Positions 1-7,777 are shown, numbered from the stretch's first letter. The stretch is 17,277 bases of DNA from Chloroflexota bacterium (GCA_016200745.1 JACQEF010000025.1:1-17277), one strand, 5' to 3'. Notes: a model not told the origin generated them from the letters alone. Translations and numbers: made by a program.

Positions 1-2
1 CC

Positions 3-1514
3 ACCGGGATCGAAATCACCGAGGCCCGCCGGGCCGACGACGCCGTCCGCGGGATCGAGACGGTGGGGCGCCTCCTGGCGGAGCAGGGCCCGGTCCCGCA
101 TGCGCTCGACGCCGTCCTGGGCGAACTGCAGGAGCGGATGGGCTACGAGTTCCTCGCGCTGTACGTGCGCGATGGCGCGGCCCTGCGCCTGGGGGCACAG
201 CGTGGGTATGCGGACCTGCCCGAGCGGATCGACAGCACGACCGGCGTGATCGGGCGGGTCCTGCGTACCGGCGTGGCCGCCTTCGTGCCCGACATCGTGG
301 CCGACAGCGACTACCGGCCCGGCGACGCGGAGGTGGCCGCCGAGATCGCCGTTCCGCTCCTCGGTGACGCCGGCACGCTCGGCGTCCTCAACATCGAGTC
401 ACCCGTGCGCGGGGGCCTGACCCCGGCCGACCTCCGGCTCGCGGGCGCCGTCGGCGACCGGCTGTCGACGTCGCTGCTGCTGCACGAGCAGCAGCAGACC
501 CTTCGCAATCGTGCCGGCCTGTTTGCCGCACTCGCCACGTTCGCCGGCGTCGCGAACGCGATCCTCGATCCGGCCCGGCTCGCGACGGCGCTCGTGGAAG
601 CCGTCAGCCGGGTGGTCCCGTCAGACACGATCGTGGTGACGACGCTCGATCGGGACGACGGATGCTTCCGCGTCAAGGCCGTCCGCGGGATCGCCGAGGA
701 CGCCGTCGGCGCGGAGATCCGCCCGGGCGATGGGAACACCGGCCGTGCCATCGTGGACCGTGTCGTGACCTTCATGGACCACCACGCGCGAGGCGAGTTC
801 GCCAGCGAGCTGCGCGCCCGGGTCCCGTTCGACATGATCTCGGGGGTGGCGGTGCCGCTCGTCCACGAGGACCTGGTCCTCGGGGTGATCTCGCTCGGTC
901 GGGCCGGGGCGGACGCCACCTTCACCGAGACCGAGCGCGAGGTGCTGGCCATCCTCGGGTCGCAGGCGGCGCTGGCGATGGCGAACGCCTACCTGGTGGA
1001 GGAGGTCTCCGCCCTCGCGATCCACGACGGTCTCACCGGGCTGTACAACCGGCGGCATTTCGACGCGGCGGCCGACCTGGCGATCGCCCGCCTGCGGCGC
1101 CGGGTCCCGGCCGGGAGCATGGCCGCGATCATGTTCGACCTCGATCGCTTTGGGGAGTTCAACCGGCTTCACGGTCACCTGGCCGGGGACGCGGCACTGC
1201 GGCTGTTCGGGGGGATCCTGCACGAGCGGTTGCGCTCGATCGACCTGGTCGCCCGGTACGGCGGCGAGGAGTTCTTCGTGATCCTGGAGGATTCCGGCGT
1301 CGGCGACGCCGTCCGCGTCGCCGAGGAGGTTCGCCGTCAACTGGAGGCGCGTCCCGTCCCGGGCGCCGACGGCGGGGAGCTCCACGTCACGGTCAGTGCC
1401 GGATGCGCCGAGATCGGCCGATCCGACGCGACGATGATGGACCTGATCGGCCGCGCCGACGCCGCCCTCTTCGCGGCCAAGCGGGCGGGCCGCAACCGGG
1501 TGGTCGCCGCCTAG
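3..1514 (+). CDS. GAF-GAF-GGDEF diguanylate cyclase (5' partial)
   Basis: Probable diguanylate cyclase making cyclic di-GMP from two GTP, controlled by two GAF sensor domains. The frame is open to the left edge, so the true start probably lies outside the window; the first internal GTG is at 63. Counting from that GTG, GAF 1 covers about residues 15-140, GAF 2 about 155-312, and the GGDEF domain about 320-483. The active-site loop is GGEEF (400-404), preceded by Y399. An RxxD inhibitory site (R391-D394) sits five residues before it, so product inhibition is likely. The metal-binding Asp is in FDLDRF (about 359-361). No transmembrane segment is visible in the part present. The ligand of the GAF domains cannot be read from sequence. 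The next gene follows after about 100 bp and has its own promoter, so this gene is not part of the suf operon. Confidence 0.88.
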   Translation, partial: TGIEITEARRADDAVRGIETVGRLLAEQGPVPHALDAVLGELQERMGYEFLALYVRDGAALRLGAQRGYADLPERIDSTTGVIGRVLRTGVAAFVPDIVADSDYRPGDAEVAAEIAVPLLGDAGTLGVLNIESPVRGGLTPADLRLAGAVGDRLSTSLLLHEQQQTLRNRAGLFAALATFAGVANAILDPARLATALVEAVSRVVPSDTIVVTTLDRDDGCFRVKAVRGIAEDAVGAEIRPGDGNTGRAIVDRVVTFMDHHARGEFASELRARVPFDMISGVAVPLVHEDLVLGVISLGRAGADATFTETEREVLAILGSQAALAMANAYLVEEVSALAIHDGLTGLYNRRHFDAAADLAIARLRRRVPAGSMAAIMFDLDRFGEFNRLHGHLAGDAALRLFGGILHERLRSIDLVARYGGEEFFVILEDSGVGDAVRVAEEVRRQLEARPVPGADGGELHVTVSAGCAEIGRSDATMMDLIGRADAALFAAKRAGRNRVVAA

Positions 1515-1532
1515 CTCAGCGCGTGACGCGGC

Positions 1533-1548
1533 GCGTGAGCGCGTGAGC
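1533..1548 (+). repeat. Two tandem 8-bp units just upstream of the rrf2 promoter
   Basis: GCGTGAGC occurs twice head to tail, with a near copy (GCGTGACG) at 1521-1528, ending four bases before the -35 box at 1552. It may be simple low-complexity GC sequence or an accessory binding site; nothing in the sequence decides. Confidence 0.4.
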
Positions 1549-1551
1549 GCG

Positions 1552-1580
1552 TTGACGCTCCGCCGCCTCGGCCCTACACT
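1552..1580 (+). promoter_or_regulatory. Sigma-70-type promoter of the rrf2-sufC-sufS operon
   Basis: A -35 box TTGACG (1552-1557) and a -10 box TACACT (1575-1580) are separated by exactly 17 bp, close to the housekeeping consensus. Transcription should begin near 1586-1588, inside the palindrome at 1579-1609. This is the clearest promoter in the window. Confidence 0.8.
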
Positions 1581-1609
1581 CAATCCCGACGAATTCACTC
1601 GGGATTGAG
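1579..1609 (+). promoter_or_regulatory. Perfect inverted repeat over the rrf2 promoter, likely Rrf2 operator
   Basis: CTCAATCCCGA (1579-1589) and TCGGGATTGAG (1599-1609) form a perfect 11-bp inverted repeat with a 9-nt centre. It overlaps the last base pairs of the -10 box and the predicted start point. The inner 25 bp (1582-1606) have the size and half-site spacing of the type 1 sites of IscR, with YYGAC and TCRR half-sites. A repressor bound here would block RNA polymerase. The downstream gene is an Rrf2-family regulator, so autoregulation is the simplest reading. A related 25-bp site lies at 8369-8393. As RNA it could also fold into a hairpin, but the lack of a T-tract and the promoter overlap favour an operator. 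Confidence 0.75.
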
Positions 1610-1618
1610 GACGCTCTG

Positions 1619-2137
1619 CTGACTTCCACCGCCACGACCCTCCCGGCCCAACGGCCGCCATTCCATGGCAGCGGCGCCATCGCCTTCAGCACGAAGGGCG
1701 AGTACGGCGTGCGCCTGATGGTGCAGCTCGGCCGCCATTACGGCGCCGGCCCGGCCTCGCTCGCCGAGATCGCCGCCGAGGAGGACCTCCCGCGCGCCTA
1801 TCTCGAGCAGCTCGTGATCAACCTGCGCGAGGCCGGCCTCGTGACCAGCACGCGCGGCGCCCGTGGCGGCTACGAGCTCGCCCACGCGCCCGACTCGATC
1901 ACCATGGCCGAGGTTCTCCGCGCGCTCGAGGGCCCGGTCGCCCCGATGCTCTGCGCCAGCGAGGACCCGGGCCACGTCGGCTGCGATCGATCCGCCCGCT
2001 GCACCGTCAACCTGCTCTGGGTCCGGGTGCGCGATGCTGTCACCGGCGCGCTCGACTCGATGACGCTCGCGGACCTCGTCCCGCCGCGATCCACCCTCCA
2101 GCCAATCCCCCTGCAAGGAGCCGTGACCAGCTCGTGA
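1619..2137 (+). CDS. Rrf2-family Fe-S cluster transcription regulator (IscR/SufR-like)
   Basis: Winged-helix regulator of the Rrf2 family, expected to sense Fe-S status and control the suf genes. The hallmark N-terminal helix (FSTKGEYGVRLMVQLGRHY) is encoded at about 1685-1741. The recognition helix region (ISEIA-like LAEIAAEEDLPRAYLEQ) and the wing GARGGYELA follow. Three cysteines spaced C-x9-C-x5-C (residues 112, 122, 128 from a 1619 start) are the expected cluster ligands. The only conventional start in frame is GTG 1709, which would delete the first helix. I therefore chose CTG 1619, with GAGG (1607-1610) eight bases upstream; CTG 1616 is an alternative. This start is uncertain. The stop overlaps the sufC start (GTGA), indicating translational coupling. 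The likely target is the palindrome over its own promoter. Confidence 0.82.
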   Translation: MTSTATTLPAQRPPFHGSGAIAFSTKGEYGVRLMVQLGRHYGAGPASLAEIAAEEDLPRAYLEQLVINLREAGLVTSTRGARGGYELAHAPDSITMAEVLRALEGPVAPMLCASEDPGHVGCDRSARCTVNLLWVRVRDAVTGALDSMTLADLVPPRSTLQPIPLQGAVTSS

Positions 2138-3039
2138 CCGATCCCACCATCGCCACCCCGGACCAGCACCTCGTCATCCGCGACCTGCGTGTCGCGCCGG
2201 TCGCCCATCCCGAAGCCGAGATCCTCCAGGGGATCAACCTGATGGTCGGCAAGGGCGAGGTCCACGCGATCATGGGACCCAACGGCTCGGGGAAGACGAC
2301 CCTGGCCTATGCCCTGATGGGACACCCGGCGTACAAGGTCACCGGTGGCGAGGTGATCTGGAAGGGTCGCGACCTCCTCACGCTGTCGCCCGACAAGCGA
2401 GCACGACTCGGGCTCTTCCTCGCTTTCCAGTACCCGATCGCGATCTCCGGCCTGAGCGTCGCGAGCTTCATCCGCTCGGCCCTCAACGCCAAGCTCCAGG
2501 GCGTGGACAAGAACACCGACATCGACCCCACTGACCCGATGCGCGGCGGGATCACGATGCGCGACTTCCGCAACAGGATGCGCGAGAAGATGGCGCTCCT
2601 CAAGATGGACGAGGGCATCGCCGCGCGCTACGTCAACGAGGGGTTCTCGGGCGGCGAGAAGAAGCGCCTCGAGATGCTCCAGATGGCCGTCCTCGAGCCG
2701 GAGATGGCGATCCTCGACGAGACCGACTCGGGTCTCGACATCGACGCGCTGCGGATCGTCGCCGAGGGCGTCAACGCGATGCTCAACCCGAACCTCGGCG
2801 TGCTGCTGATCACGCACTACCAGCGACTGCTCAACTACATCACCCCGGACGTCGTCCACGTCCTGGCCCAGGGCCGGATCGTCAAGAGCGGCGGCAAGGA
2901 CCTGGCACTCCGCCTCGAGGATGAGGGCTACGGCCCGGTCCTGCGCGAGGCCGGCCTCTCGCCCGACGTCCCCGACGAGGCCCTGCTGATGCCCAGGGAG
3001 CCGGGAGCCGAGCTCCAGCCGGTGGAGGCCGCCCGCTAG
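2134..3039 (+). CDS. sufC: SufC, Fe-S assembly ATPase
   Basis: Cytosolic ABC-type ATPase that normally powers the SufB-SufC-SufD scaffold for Fe-S cluster assembly. Visible motifs: Walker A GPNGSGKTT (48-56), Q-loop Q99, the SufC-type signature FSGGEKKR (171-178), Walker B MAILDE (191-196), the SufC-typical D-loop ETDSGLD, and H-loop H228. At 301 residues it is about 50 longer than usual; the extra length is a short N-terminus, an insert near 120-140 and a C-terminal tail after about 265. It starts with GTG overlapping the rrf2 stop codon. sufS follows after 17 bp with no sufB or sufD between, which is not the usual suf layout; these partners must be encoded elsewhere if the protein works in the classic complex. 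Confidence 0.93.
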   Translation: MTDPTIATPDQHLVIRDLRVAPVAHPEAEILQGINLMVGKGEVHAIMGPNGSGKTTLAYALMGHPAYKVTGGEVIWKGRDLLTLSPDKRARLGLFLAFQYPIAISGLSVASFIRSALNAKLQGVDKNTDIDPTDPMRGGITMRDFRNRMREKMALLKMDEGIAARYVNEGFSGGEKKRLEMLQMAVLEPEMAILDETDSGLDIDALRIVAEGVNAMLNPNLGVLLITHYQRLLNYITPDVVHVLAQGRIVKSGGKDLALRLEDEGYGPVLREAGLSPDVPDEALLMPREPGAELQPVEAAR

Positions 3040-3056
3040 GCGGGCCGAGGGCGGCA

Positions 3057-4343
3057 GTGGCGATCACCTCCGAGTCCTCGGTCGACGCCGTGGCCGTGGC
3101 GCACCCGCGCCCCGCCTTCGACCCGGCCGTGGTTCGCCGCGACTTTCCGATCCTCGACCAGGAGATCAACGGCCACCCCTTCGTGTACCTCGACTCCGCG
3201 TCGTCGTCGCAGAAGCCGCAGGTCGTCATCGATGCGATGGCCGACTACTACTGCCGCTACAACGCGAACGTCCACCGCGGGATCTACACGATCGGCGAGC
3301 AGGCGACGGCCGCGTACGAGCAGGCCCGCGCCCGCGTCGGTCGCTTCATCAACGCCCCGGACAGCCACGAGATCGTGTTCACTCGCAACGCGACCGAGGC
3401 GATCAACCTCGTGTCGTACTCGTGGGGCCGCAGGAACATCGGCCGCGGCGACGCGATCGTCCTCACAGAGATGGAGCACCACGCCAACCTCGTCCCGTGG
3501 CAGATCCTGGTCCAGGAGAAGGACGGGGACCTCGAGTTCATCCCGATCACCGACGACGGGATCCTTCGCCTCGACGTCTTCGAGGTGCTGCTCCGGCTCA
3601 GGCCGAAGCTGGTCGCGTTCACCCACGTGTCGAACACGCTCGGGACGATCAACCCGGTCCGCGAGATGACCGAGATGGCCCACGCGGCAGGCGCCCTGGT
3701 CCTGGTCGACGGGGCGCAGGCCGCGCCGCACGTGCCGATCGACGTCCAGGAGCTCGGCTGCGACTTCTACGCGTTCAGCGGCCACAAGATGCTGGCGCCG
3801 ATGGGCTCCGGCGCGCTCTGGGCGCGCCGCGAGCTGCTCGAGTCGATGCCGCCGTTCCTGTCTGGCGGCGAGATGATCCGAGAGGTCCACCTGCGGCGGT
3901 CGGACTTCAACGAGATCCCCTGGAAGTTCGAGGCGGGCACACCGGCCGTGGGCGACTCGATCGGGATGGGCGTGGCCGCCGAGTACCTGATGGACCTCGG
4001 GATGGACGCGGTTCGCGCGCACGAGCGCGAGCTCGTGGAGTACGCTCTGGACGTCCTCCCGCGCGAAGTGCCCGGCATCGCGCTCTACGGTCCGATGGAC
4101 CCGTCGTTGCGTGGCGGCGTGGTGCCGTTCAACCTGCCCGACGTCCACCCGCACGACGTCGCCCAGGTCCTCGATCGGTTCGGCGTCGCGGTCCGGGCCG
4201 GCCACCATTGCACGATGCCGCTCCACGAGCGGCTGGACCTGGCCGCGACCGCCCGCGCGTCGTTCAACGTCTACTCGACGCGCGGGGACATCGACGCCCT
4301 GGTCGCCGGCCTCAAGGAGGTCCAGCGGGTCTTCGACGTCTAG
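3057..4343 (+). CDS. sufS: SufS-type cysteine desulfurase
   Basis: PLP-dependent group II cysteine desulfurase that removes sulfur from L-cysteine and holds it as a persulfide for transfer to SufU. Seen in the 428-residue protein: the PLP lysine K244 in FSGHKM, PLP-stacking His in EMEHHANLVPW (141-142), D218 in VDGAQA, and the catalytic cysteine C385 in RAGHHCTMP. The short catalytic loop and length place it with SufS rather than IscS/NifS. The GTG start at 3057 lies 17 bp after sufC, preceded by a GAGGG-type ribosome site. The usual N-terminus (VRRDFPILDQEINGHPFVYLDSA) begins near residue 26, so about 25 residues are an extra leader. Its partner sufU is 4 kb downstream, after the inserted accessory block. 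Confidence 0.94.
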   Translation: MAITSESSVDAVAVAHPRPAFDPAVVRRDFPILDQEINGHPFVYLDSASSSQKPQVVIDAMADYYCRYNANVHRGIYTIGEQATAAYEQARARVGRFINAPDSHEIVFTRNATEAINLVSYSWGRRNIGRGDAIVLTEMEHHANLVPWQILVQEKDGDLEFIPITDDGILRLDVFEVLLRLRPKLVAFTHVSNTLGTINPVREMTEMAHAAGALVLVDGAQAAPHVPIDVQELGCDFYAFSGHKMLAPMGSGALWARRELLESMPPFLSGGEMIREVHLRRSDFNEIPWKFEAGTPAVGDSIGMGVAAEYLMDLGMDAVRAHERELVEYALDVLPREVPGIALYGPMDPSLRGGVVPFNLPDVHPHDVAQVLDRFGVAVRAGHHCTMPLHERLDLAATARASFNVYSTRGDIDALVAGLKEVQRVFDV

Positions 4344-4372
4344 GTCGTCGCTCGCGGGTGGAGACGGACCGA

Positions 4373-4421
4373 TCAGGAATCGAGAAGCGTCGGCTTTCGG
4401 GCCGCACCTACCATGACCGCC
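4373..4421 (+). promoter_or_regulatory. Promoter with shared 17-nt box, upstream of the DUF1801-uvrA genes
   Basis: TCAGGAATCGAGAAGCG (4373-4389) and GGGCCGCACCTA (4399-4410) are identical to 7740-7756 and 7765-7776 in front of the VOC gene. A TANNNT -10 box (TACCAT, 4409-4414) begins at the end of the second block, so the first block covers the position of the -35 box. This is where a class II activator of the AraC family would bind. The likely start point is near 4421-4422, which coincides with an ATG. Confidence 0.62.
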
Positions 4422-4466
4422 ATGGGCATCGCCCGACTTCACCCACCACGCGAGGAGCGACCATGA
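4422..4466 (+). CDS. Possible leaderless 14-codon mini-ORF before the DUF1801 gene
   Basis: ATG 4422 lies eight bases after the predicted -10 box, so it could be the first codon of the transcript. The frame ends in TGA at 4464-4466, overlapping the DUF1801 start (ATGA), which is a coupling arrangement. A longer version starts at ATG 4413. The corresponding position in front of the VOC gene also has a mini-ORF. Coding function is not established; it may serve translation of the next gene rather than make a peptide. Confidence 0.35.
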   Translation: MGIARLHPPREERP

Positions 4467-4912
4467 CCGCAACGACGCGCACCGCCGCGAAGACCTGGAC
4501 CGACGAAGAACGAGCCGCGATGCAGGAGAGCGTCCGGGAGCGAAAGGCGGCCTCGCGTCGCGACCCGGCCGATGAACGGGCCGAGGGCGAGCACGACGTT
4601 CGCGCCAGGATCGCCGACATGCCCCAGGCCGATCGAGTCATGGCCGAGCGGATCCACGAGCTCGTGACGACGACCGCGCCGTCCCTCGTGCCGAGGACCT
4701 ACTACGGGATGCCGGCCTATGCCAAGGACGGCAAGGTCATCTGCTTCTTCAAGCCGGCATCGAAGTTCAAGGTCCGGTACTCGACCTTCGAATTCCAGCC
4801 GGACGCCCGGATCGACGACGGCGAGATGTGGCCGGTCGCGTTCGCCGTGATCGAGCTGACGGCTCGCGCTGAGGCGAAGATCGCCGAGCTCGTGAAGCGG
4901 GCCATCAGCTGA
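4463..4912 (+). CDS. DUF1801 family protein (Fra/YdhG-like)
   Basis: Small soluble protein of 149 residues. The C-terminal half carries the DUF1801 core, seen as the TYYGMPAYAKDGKVICFF segment (79-96) followed by FKVRYSTFEF (102-111) and a helical end. The N-terminal half is charged and helical (about 12-60). DUF1801 includes the frataxin-like iron protein Fra (YdhG) of Bacillus subtilis, which works with SufU/SufS, so its location between sufS and sufU is suggestive. However, this subtype also occurs widely away from suf genes, and its function is unknown. The start ATG 4463 has GAGGAG (4452-4457) five bases upstream. It is followed by uvrA-like after 11 bp, so the two are probably cotranscribed from the promoter at 4373-4421. 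Confidence 0.8.
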   Translation: MTATTRTAAKTWTDEERAAMQESVRERKAASRRDPADERAEGEHDVRARIADMPQADRVMAERIHELVTTTAPSLVPRTYYGMPAYAKDGKVICFFKPASKFKVRYSTFEFQPDARIDDGEMWPVAFAVIELTARAEAKIAELVKRAIS

Positions 4913-4923
4913 GGGTCGACTTC

Positions 4924-7296
4924 ATGGACACGCGGATGGCCACCCGCTCGTTGCCGGCCGCCGATAGCCACGACCTGATCCGCGTCCACGGCGCGCGCGA
5001 GAACAACCTCAAGAACATCAGCGTCGAGATCCCGAAGCGCCGGCTGACGGTGTTCACCGGCGTCTCCGGCTCGGGCAAGAGCTCACTCGTGTTCGACACG
5101 ATCGCCGCGGAGTCGCGACGGCTGATCGACGAGACGTATTCGACCTTCATCCAGGGGTTCATGCCGACCCTGCCCCGGCCCGACGTCGATGTCCTCGACG
5201 GGCTGACGACCGCCATCCTCGTCGACCAGGAGCGGATGGGGGCCAACCCGCGCTCGACGCTCGGGACGGTCACCGACGCCAATGCGATGCTGCGCAGCCT
5301 GTTCAGCGGCCTCGGCACGCCCTACATCGGCGGGCCGACAGCGTTCTCCTTCAACATCCCGACGATGCGCGCGAGCGGCGTGATGACCGGGCCCAAGGGC
5401 GAGAAGGTCATCGTCCAGGACGCGATCTACCTCGGCGGGATGTGTGCCGAGTGCGAGGGGCGAGGCACGATCTCCGACCTCGACCTGTCGGCGATCCTCG
5501 ACGAGTCGAAGTCCCTCGCCGAGGGCGCCATCCTGGTTCCGGGCTACACGGCCGACGGCTGGCTGGTGGCGACCTTCATCGAGTCGGGCTTCTTCGACCC
5601 GAGGAAACCGATCCGGGACTACTCGGAGAAGGAACGCCACGACCTGCTCTACAGGCAGACGACGAAGATCAAGGCCAAGGGCATCAACGTCAGCTACGAC
5701 GGGCTGATCCCGAAGCTGCGCAAGTCGATGTTCGGCAAGGACGTCGACGCGCTGCAGCCCCACATCCGGGCGTTCGTCGAGCGGGCCGCGGTGTTCCGGA
5801 CCTGTCCGGCGTGTGACGGCACCCGGCTCAACGAGGCGGCGCGGTCCTCGAAGGTCAACGGCCTCGGCATCGCCGACGTCTGCGCCATGCAGGTCACCGA
5901 TGCCGCCGAGTGGCTGCGGGGCATCGACGGCAGCGGCGTGGCACCCCTGGTCGCCGCCCTGCTCCACCTGTTCGACTCGTTCGTGGAGATCGGCCTGGGC
6001 TATCTCTCGCTCGACCGCCCCTCGGCCACCCTGTCGGGCGGCGAGGCACAGCGGACCAAGATGGTGCGGCACCTCGGCTCCGCCCTGACCGACGTCACGT
6101 ACGTCTTCGACGAGCCCACGATCGGCCTGCACCCGCACGACATCCAGCGGATGAACAAGCTGCTCCTCGAGCTTCGCGACAAGGGCAACACGGTGCTGGT
6201 CGTGGAGCACAAGCCCGAGACGATCGCCATCGCCGACCACGTCGTCGACCTCGGCCCGGGAGCGGGAACGGCCGGCGGGACCGTCTGCTTCGAGGGGACG
6301 GTCGCGGGACTGAAGGCATCCCGCACCCTGACCGGCCGCCACCTCGACCAGCGGACGGCGCTCAAGGCCACCCTCCGGACGCCGATCGGTACGCTCGAGA
6401 TCCGCGGCGCGAACGCGCACAACCTGCGCGATGTCGACGTCGACATCCCGCTCGGCGTGCTCTGCGCGGTGACCGGGGTGGCCGGTTCCGGCAAGTCGTC
6501 CCTCGTGCACGGGTCGATCCCCGCCGGTGCCGGCGTGGTGTCGATCGACCAGGGCCCGATCCGTGGCTCACGCCGGAGCAACCCCGCGACGTACACGGGC
6601 CTGCTCGACCCGATCCGCACCGCCTTCGCCAAGGCCAACGACGTCAAGCCGGCGCTGTTCTCGTCGAACTCCGAGGGGGCCTGCCCGACCTGCAACGGCA
6701 ACGGGATGATCTACACCGAGCTCGGCTTCATGGAAACCGTCGCGACCGTCTGCGAGGACTGCGGCGGCAAGCGGTTCCAGGCGTCGGTGCTGGAGCTCCG
6801 GCTCGGCGGGCTCAACATCGCCGAGGTGCTCGACCTGCCGGTCGCCCAGGCGCACGCGTTCTTCTCGTCGGGCGAGACGAAGACGCCCACGGCCGCGGCG
6901 ATCCTGGCCCGGCTCGAGGCTGTCGGACTGGGGTACCTCACGCTCGGCCAGCCGCTCCCGTCGCTGTCGGGCGGCGAGCGACAGCGGCTCCGGCTGGCCA
7001 ACCGGATGGCCGACAACGGCGGGATCTACGTCCTCGACGAGCCGACCACGGGTCTCCACCTCGCCGACATCGAGCAGCTCCTCGGTTTGCTCGACCGGCT
7101 CGTCGACTCCGGCAAGTCGGTCATCGTCATCGCCCACCACCAGGCGGTCCTGGCCCACGCCGACTGGATCATCGATCTCGGCCCGGGCGCCGGCCACGAC
7201 GGCGGGCGGATCGTCTTCGAGGGCACCCCGGCCGACCTGGTGGCCGCCCGCTCGACCCTCACCGGCGAGCACCTCGCAACGTACGTGGGCGCCTGA
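4924..7296 (+). CDS. UvrA-like twin-ABC ATPase lacking the UvrB-binding domain
   Basis: Tandem ABC ATPase of the UvrA family, 790 residues against about 940 for repair UvrA. First ATPase: Walker A GVSGSGKSS (46-54), signature TLSGGEAQR (369-377), Walker B VFDEPTIGLH (394-403). Second: Walker A GVAGSGKSS (518-526), signature SLSGGERQR (680-688), Walker B VLDEPTTGLH (703-712). Zinc-module cysteines: C174/C177, C294/C297, C587/C590 and C610/C613. The region after GTPYIGGPTAF (131-141) runs almost directly into the first CxxC, so the UvrB-interaction domain of classical UvrA is missing. It is therefore unlikely to act in nucleotide excision repair with UvrB. Relatives without this domain include drug-resistance proteins of the DrrC type, but no substrate can be read here. 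It lies 11 bp after the DUF1801 gene. Confidence 0.88.
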   Translation: MDTRMATRSLPAADSHDLIRVHGARENNLKNISVEIPKRRLTVFTGVSGSGKSSLVFDTIAAESRRLIDETYSTFIQGFMPTLPRPDVDVLDGLTTAILVDQERMGANPRSTLGTVTDANAMLRSLFSGLGTPYIGGPTAFSFNIPTMRASGVMTGPKGEKVIVQDAIYLGGMCAECEGRGTISDLDLSAILDESKSLAEGAILVPGYTADGWLVATFIESGFFDPRKPIRDYSEKERHDLLYRQTTKIKAKGINVSYDGLIPKLRKSMFGKDVDALQPHIRAFVERAAVFRTCPACDGTRLNEAARSSKVNGLGIADVCAMQVTDAAEWLRGIDGSGVAPLVAALLHLFDSFVEIGLGYLSLDRPSATLSGGEAQRTKMVRHLGSALTDVTYVFDEPTIGLHPHDIQRMNKLLLELRDKGNTVLVVEHKPETIAIADHVVDLGPGAGTAGGTVCFEGTVAGLKASRTLTGRHLDQRTALKATLRTPIGTLEIRGANAHNLRDVDVDIPLGVLCAVTGVAGSGKSSLVHGSIPAGAGVVSIDQGPIRGSRRSNPATYTGLLDPIRTAFAKANDVKPALFSSNSEGACPTCNGNGMIYTELGFMETVATVCEDCGGKRFQASVLELRLGGLNIAEVLDLPVAQAHAFFSSGETKTPTAAAILARLEAVGLGYLTLGQPLPSLSGGERQRLRLANRMADNGGIYVLDEPTTGLHLADIEQLLGLLDRLVDSGKSVIVIAHHQAVLAHADWIIDLGPGAGHDGGRIVFEGTPADLVAARSTLTGEHLATYVGA

Positions 7297-7315
7297 GGGA
7301 GGCCCTCGCCCATGT

Positions 7316-7777
7316 GTGGCACGATGTGGGCACGTGATCGCTCGACCTCCCGCAGACCGGCACCTGGAGGACCTGGCGTGGCTGCGCCGCGTCCGTGACC
7401 GCATCGACCGGGAGTACGCGGAGCCGCTGGACGTCGAGGAGCTCGCCCGTGGCGCCCACATGTCCGCCGGGCACTTCAGCCGCGAATTCCGGCGCGCGTT
7501 CGGCGAATCGCCCTACAGCTATCTGATGACCCGCCGCATCGAGCGTGCCATGGCGCTCCTCCGTCGCGGCGAGCTGAGCGTCACCGACGTCTGTTTCGCC
7601 GTCGGCTGCTCGTCGCTCGGCACGTTCAGCACGCGCTTCACCCAGTTGGTCGGCGTGCCGCCCAGCGTCTATCGGGATGAGGGGACGCACGTGACGGCGG
7701 GGATGCCGGCCTGCATCGCTAAGCAGGTCACGAGACCCGTCAGGAATCGAGAAGCGCCCTCCCTGGGCCGCACCTAG
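7316..7777 (+). CDS. Stand-alone AraC-family DNA-binding regulator
   Basis: A 153-residue protein that is essentially the two-helix-turn-helix AraC DNA-binding domain with no ligand-binding domain. The first HTH is about 38-61 (LDVEELARGAHMSAGHFSRE) and the second about 88-111 (SVTDVCFAVGCSSLGTFSTR), ending in the family's VPPSVYR (114-120). A 33-residue tail follows, ending PVRNREAPSLGRT. The DNA for this tail contains the 17-nt box and most of the downstream VOC promoter. The GTG at 7316 is 13 bp from GAGGGAGG (7295-7302); GTG 7334 is an equally possible, perhaps leaderless, start. I infer that it regulates the VOC gene and the DUF1801-uvrA pair through the repeated box. Confidence 0.85.
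   Translation: MARCGHVIARPPADRHLEDLAWLRRVRDRIDREYAEPLDVEELARGAHMSAGHFSREFRRAFGESPYSYLMTRRIERAMALLRRGELSVTDVCFAVGCSSLGTFSTRFTQLVGVPPSVYRDEGTHVTAGMPACIAKQVTRPVRNREAPSLGRT

Noticed and set aside
1709..2137. GTG 1709 as the start of the Rrf2 gene
   Set aside because: It would remove STKGEYG, the most conserved part of the first helix, although that sequence is plainly encoded directly upstream in frame.
3036..4472. Long minus-strand open frame (about 478 codons) opposite sufS
   Set aside because: The plus strand encodes an unmistakable SufS with catalytic residues; the reverse translation is low-complexity, rich in Arg/Asp/Val/His, as expected of antisense frames in GC-rich DNA.
4924..7296. Annotation as repair excinuclease subunit UvrA
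   Set aside because: The UvrB-binding region is missing and length is 150 residues short; UvrA-like is safer.
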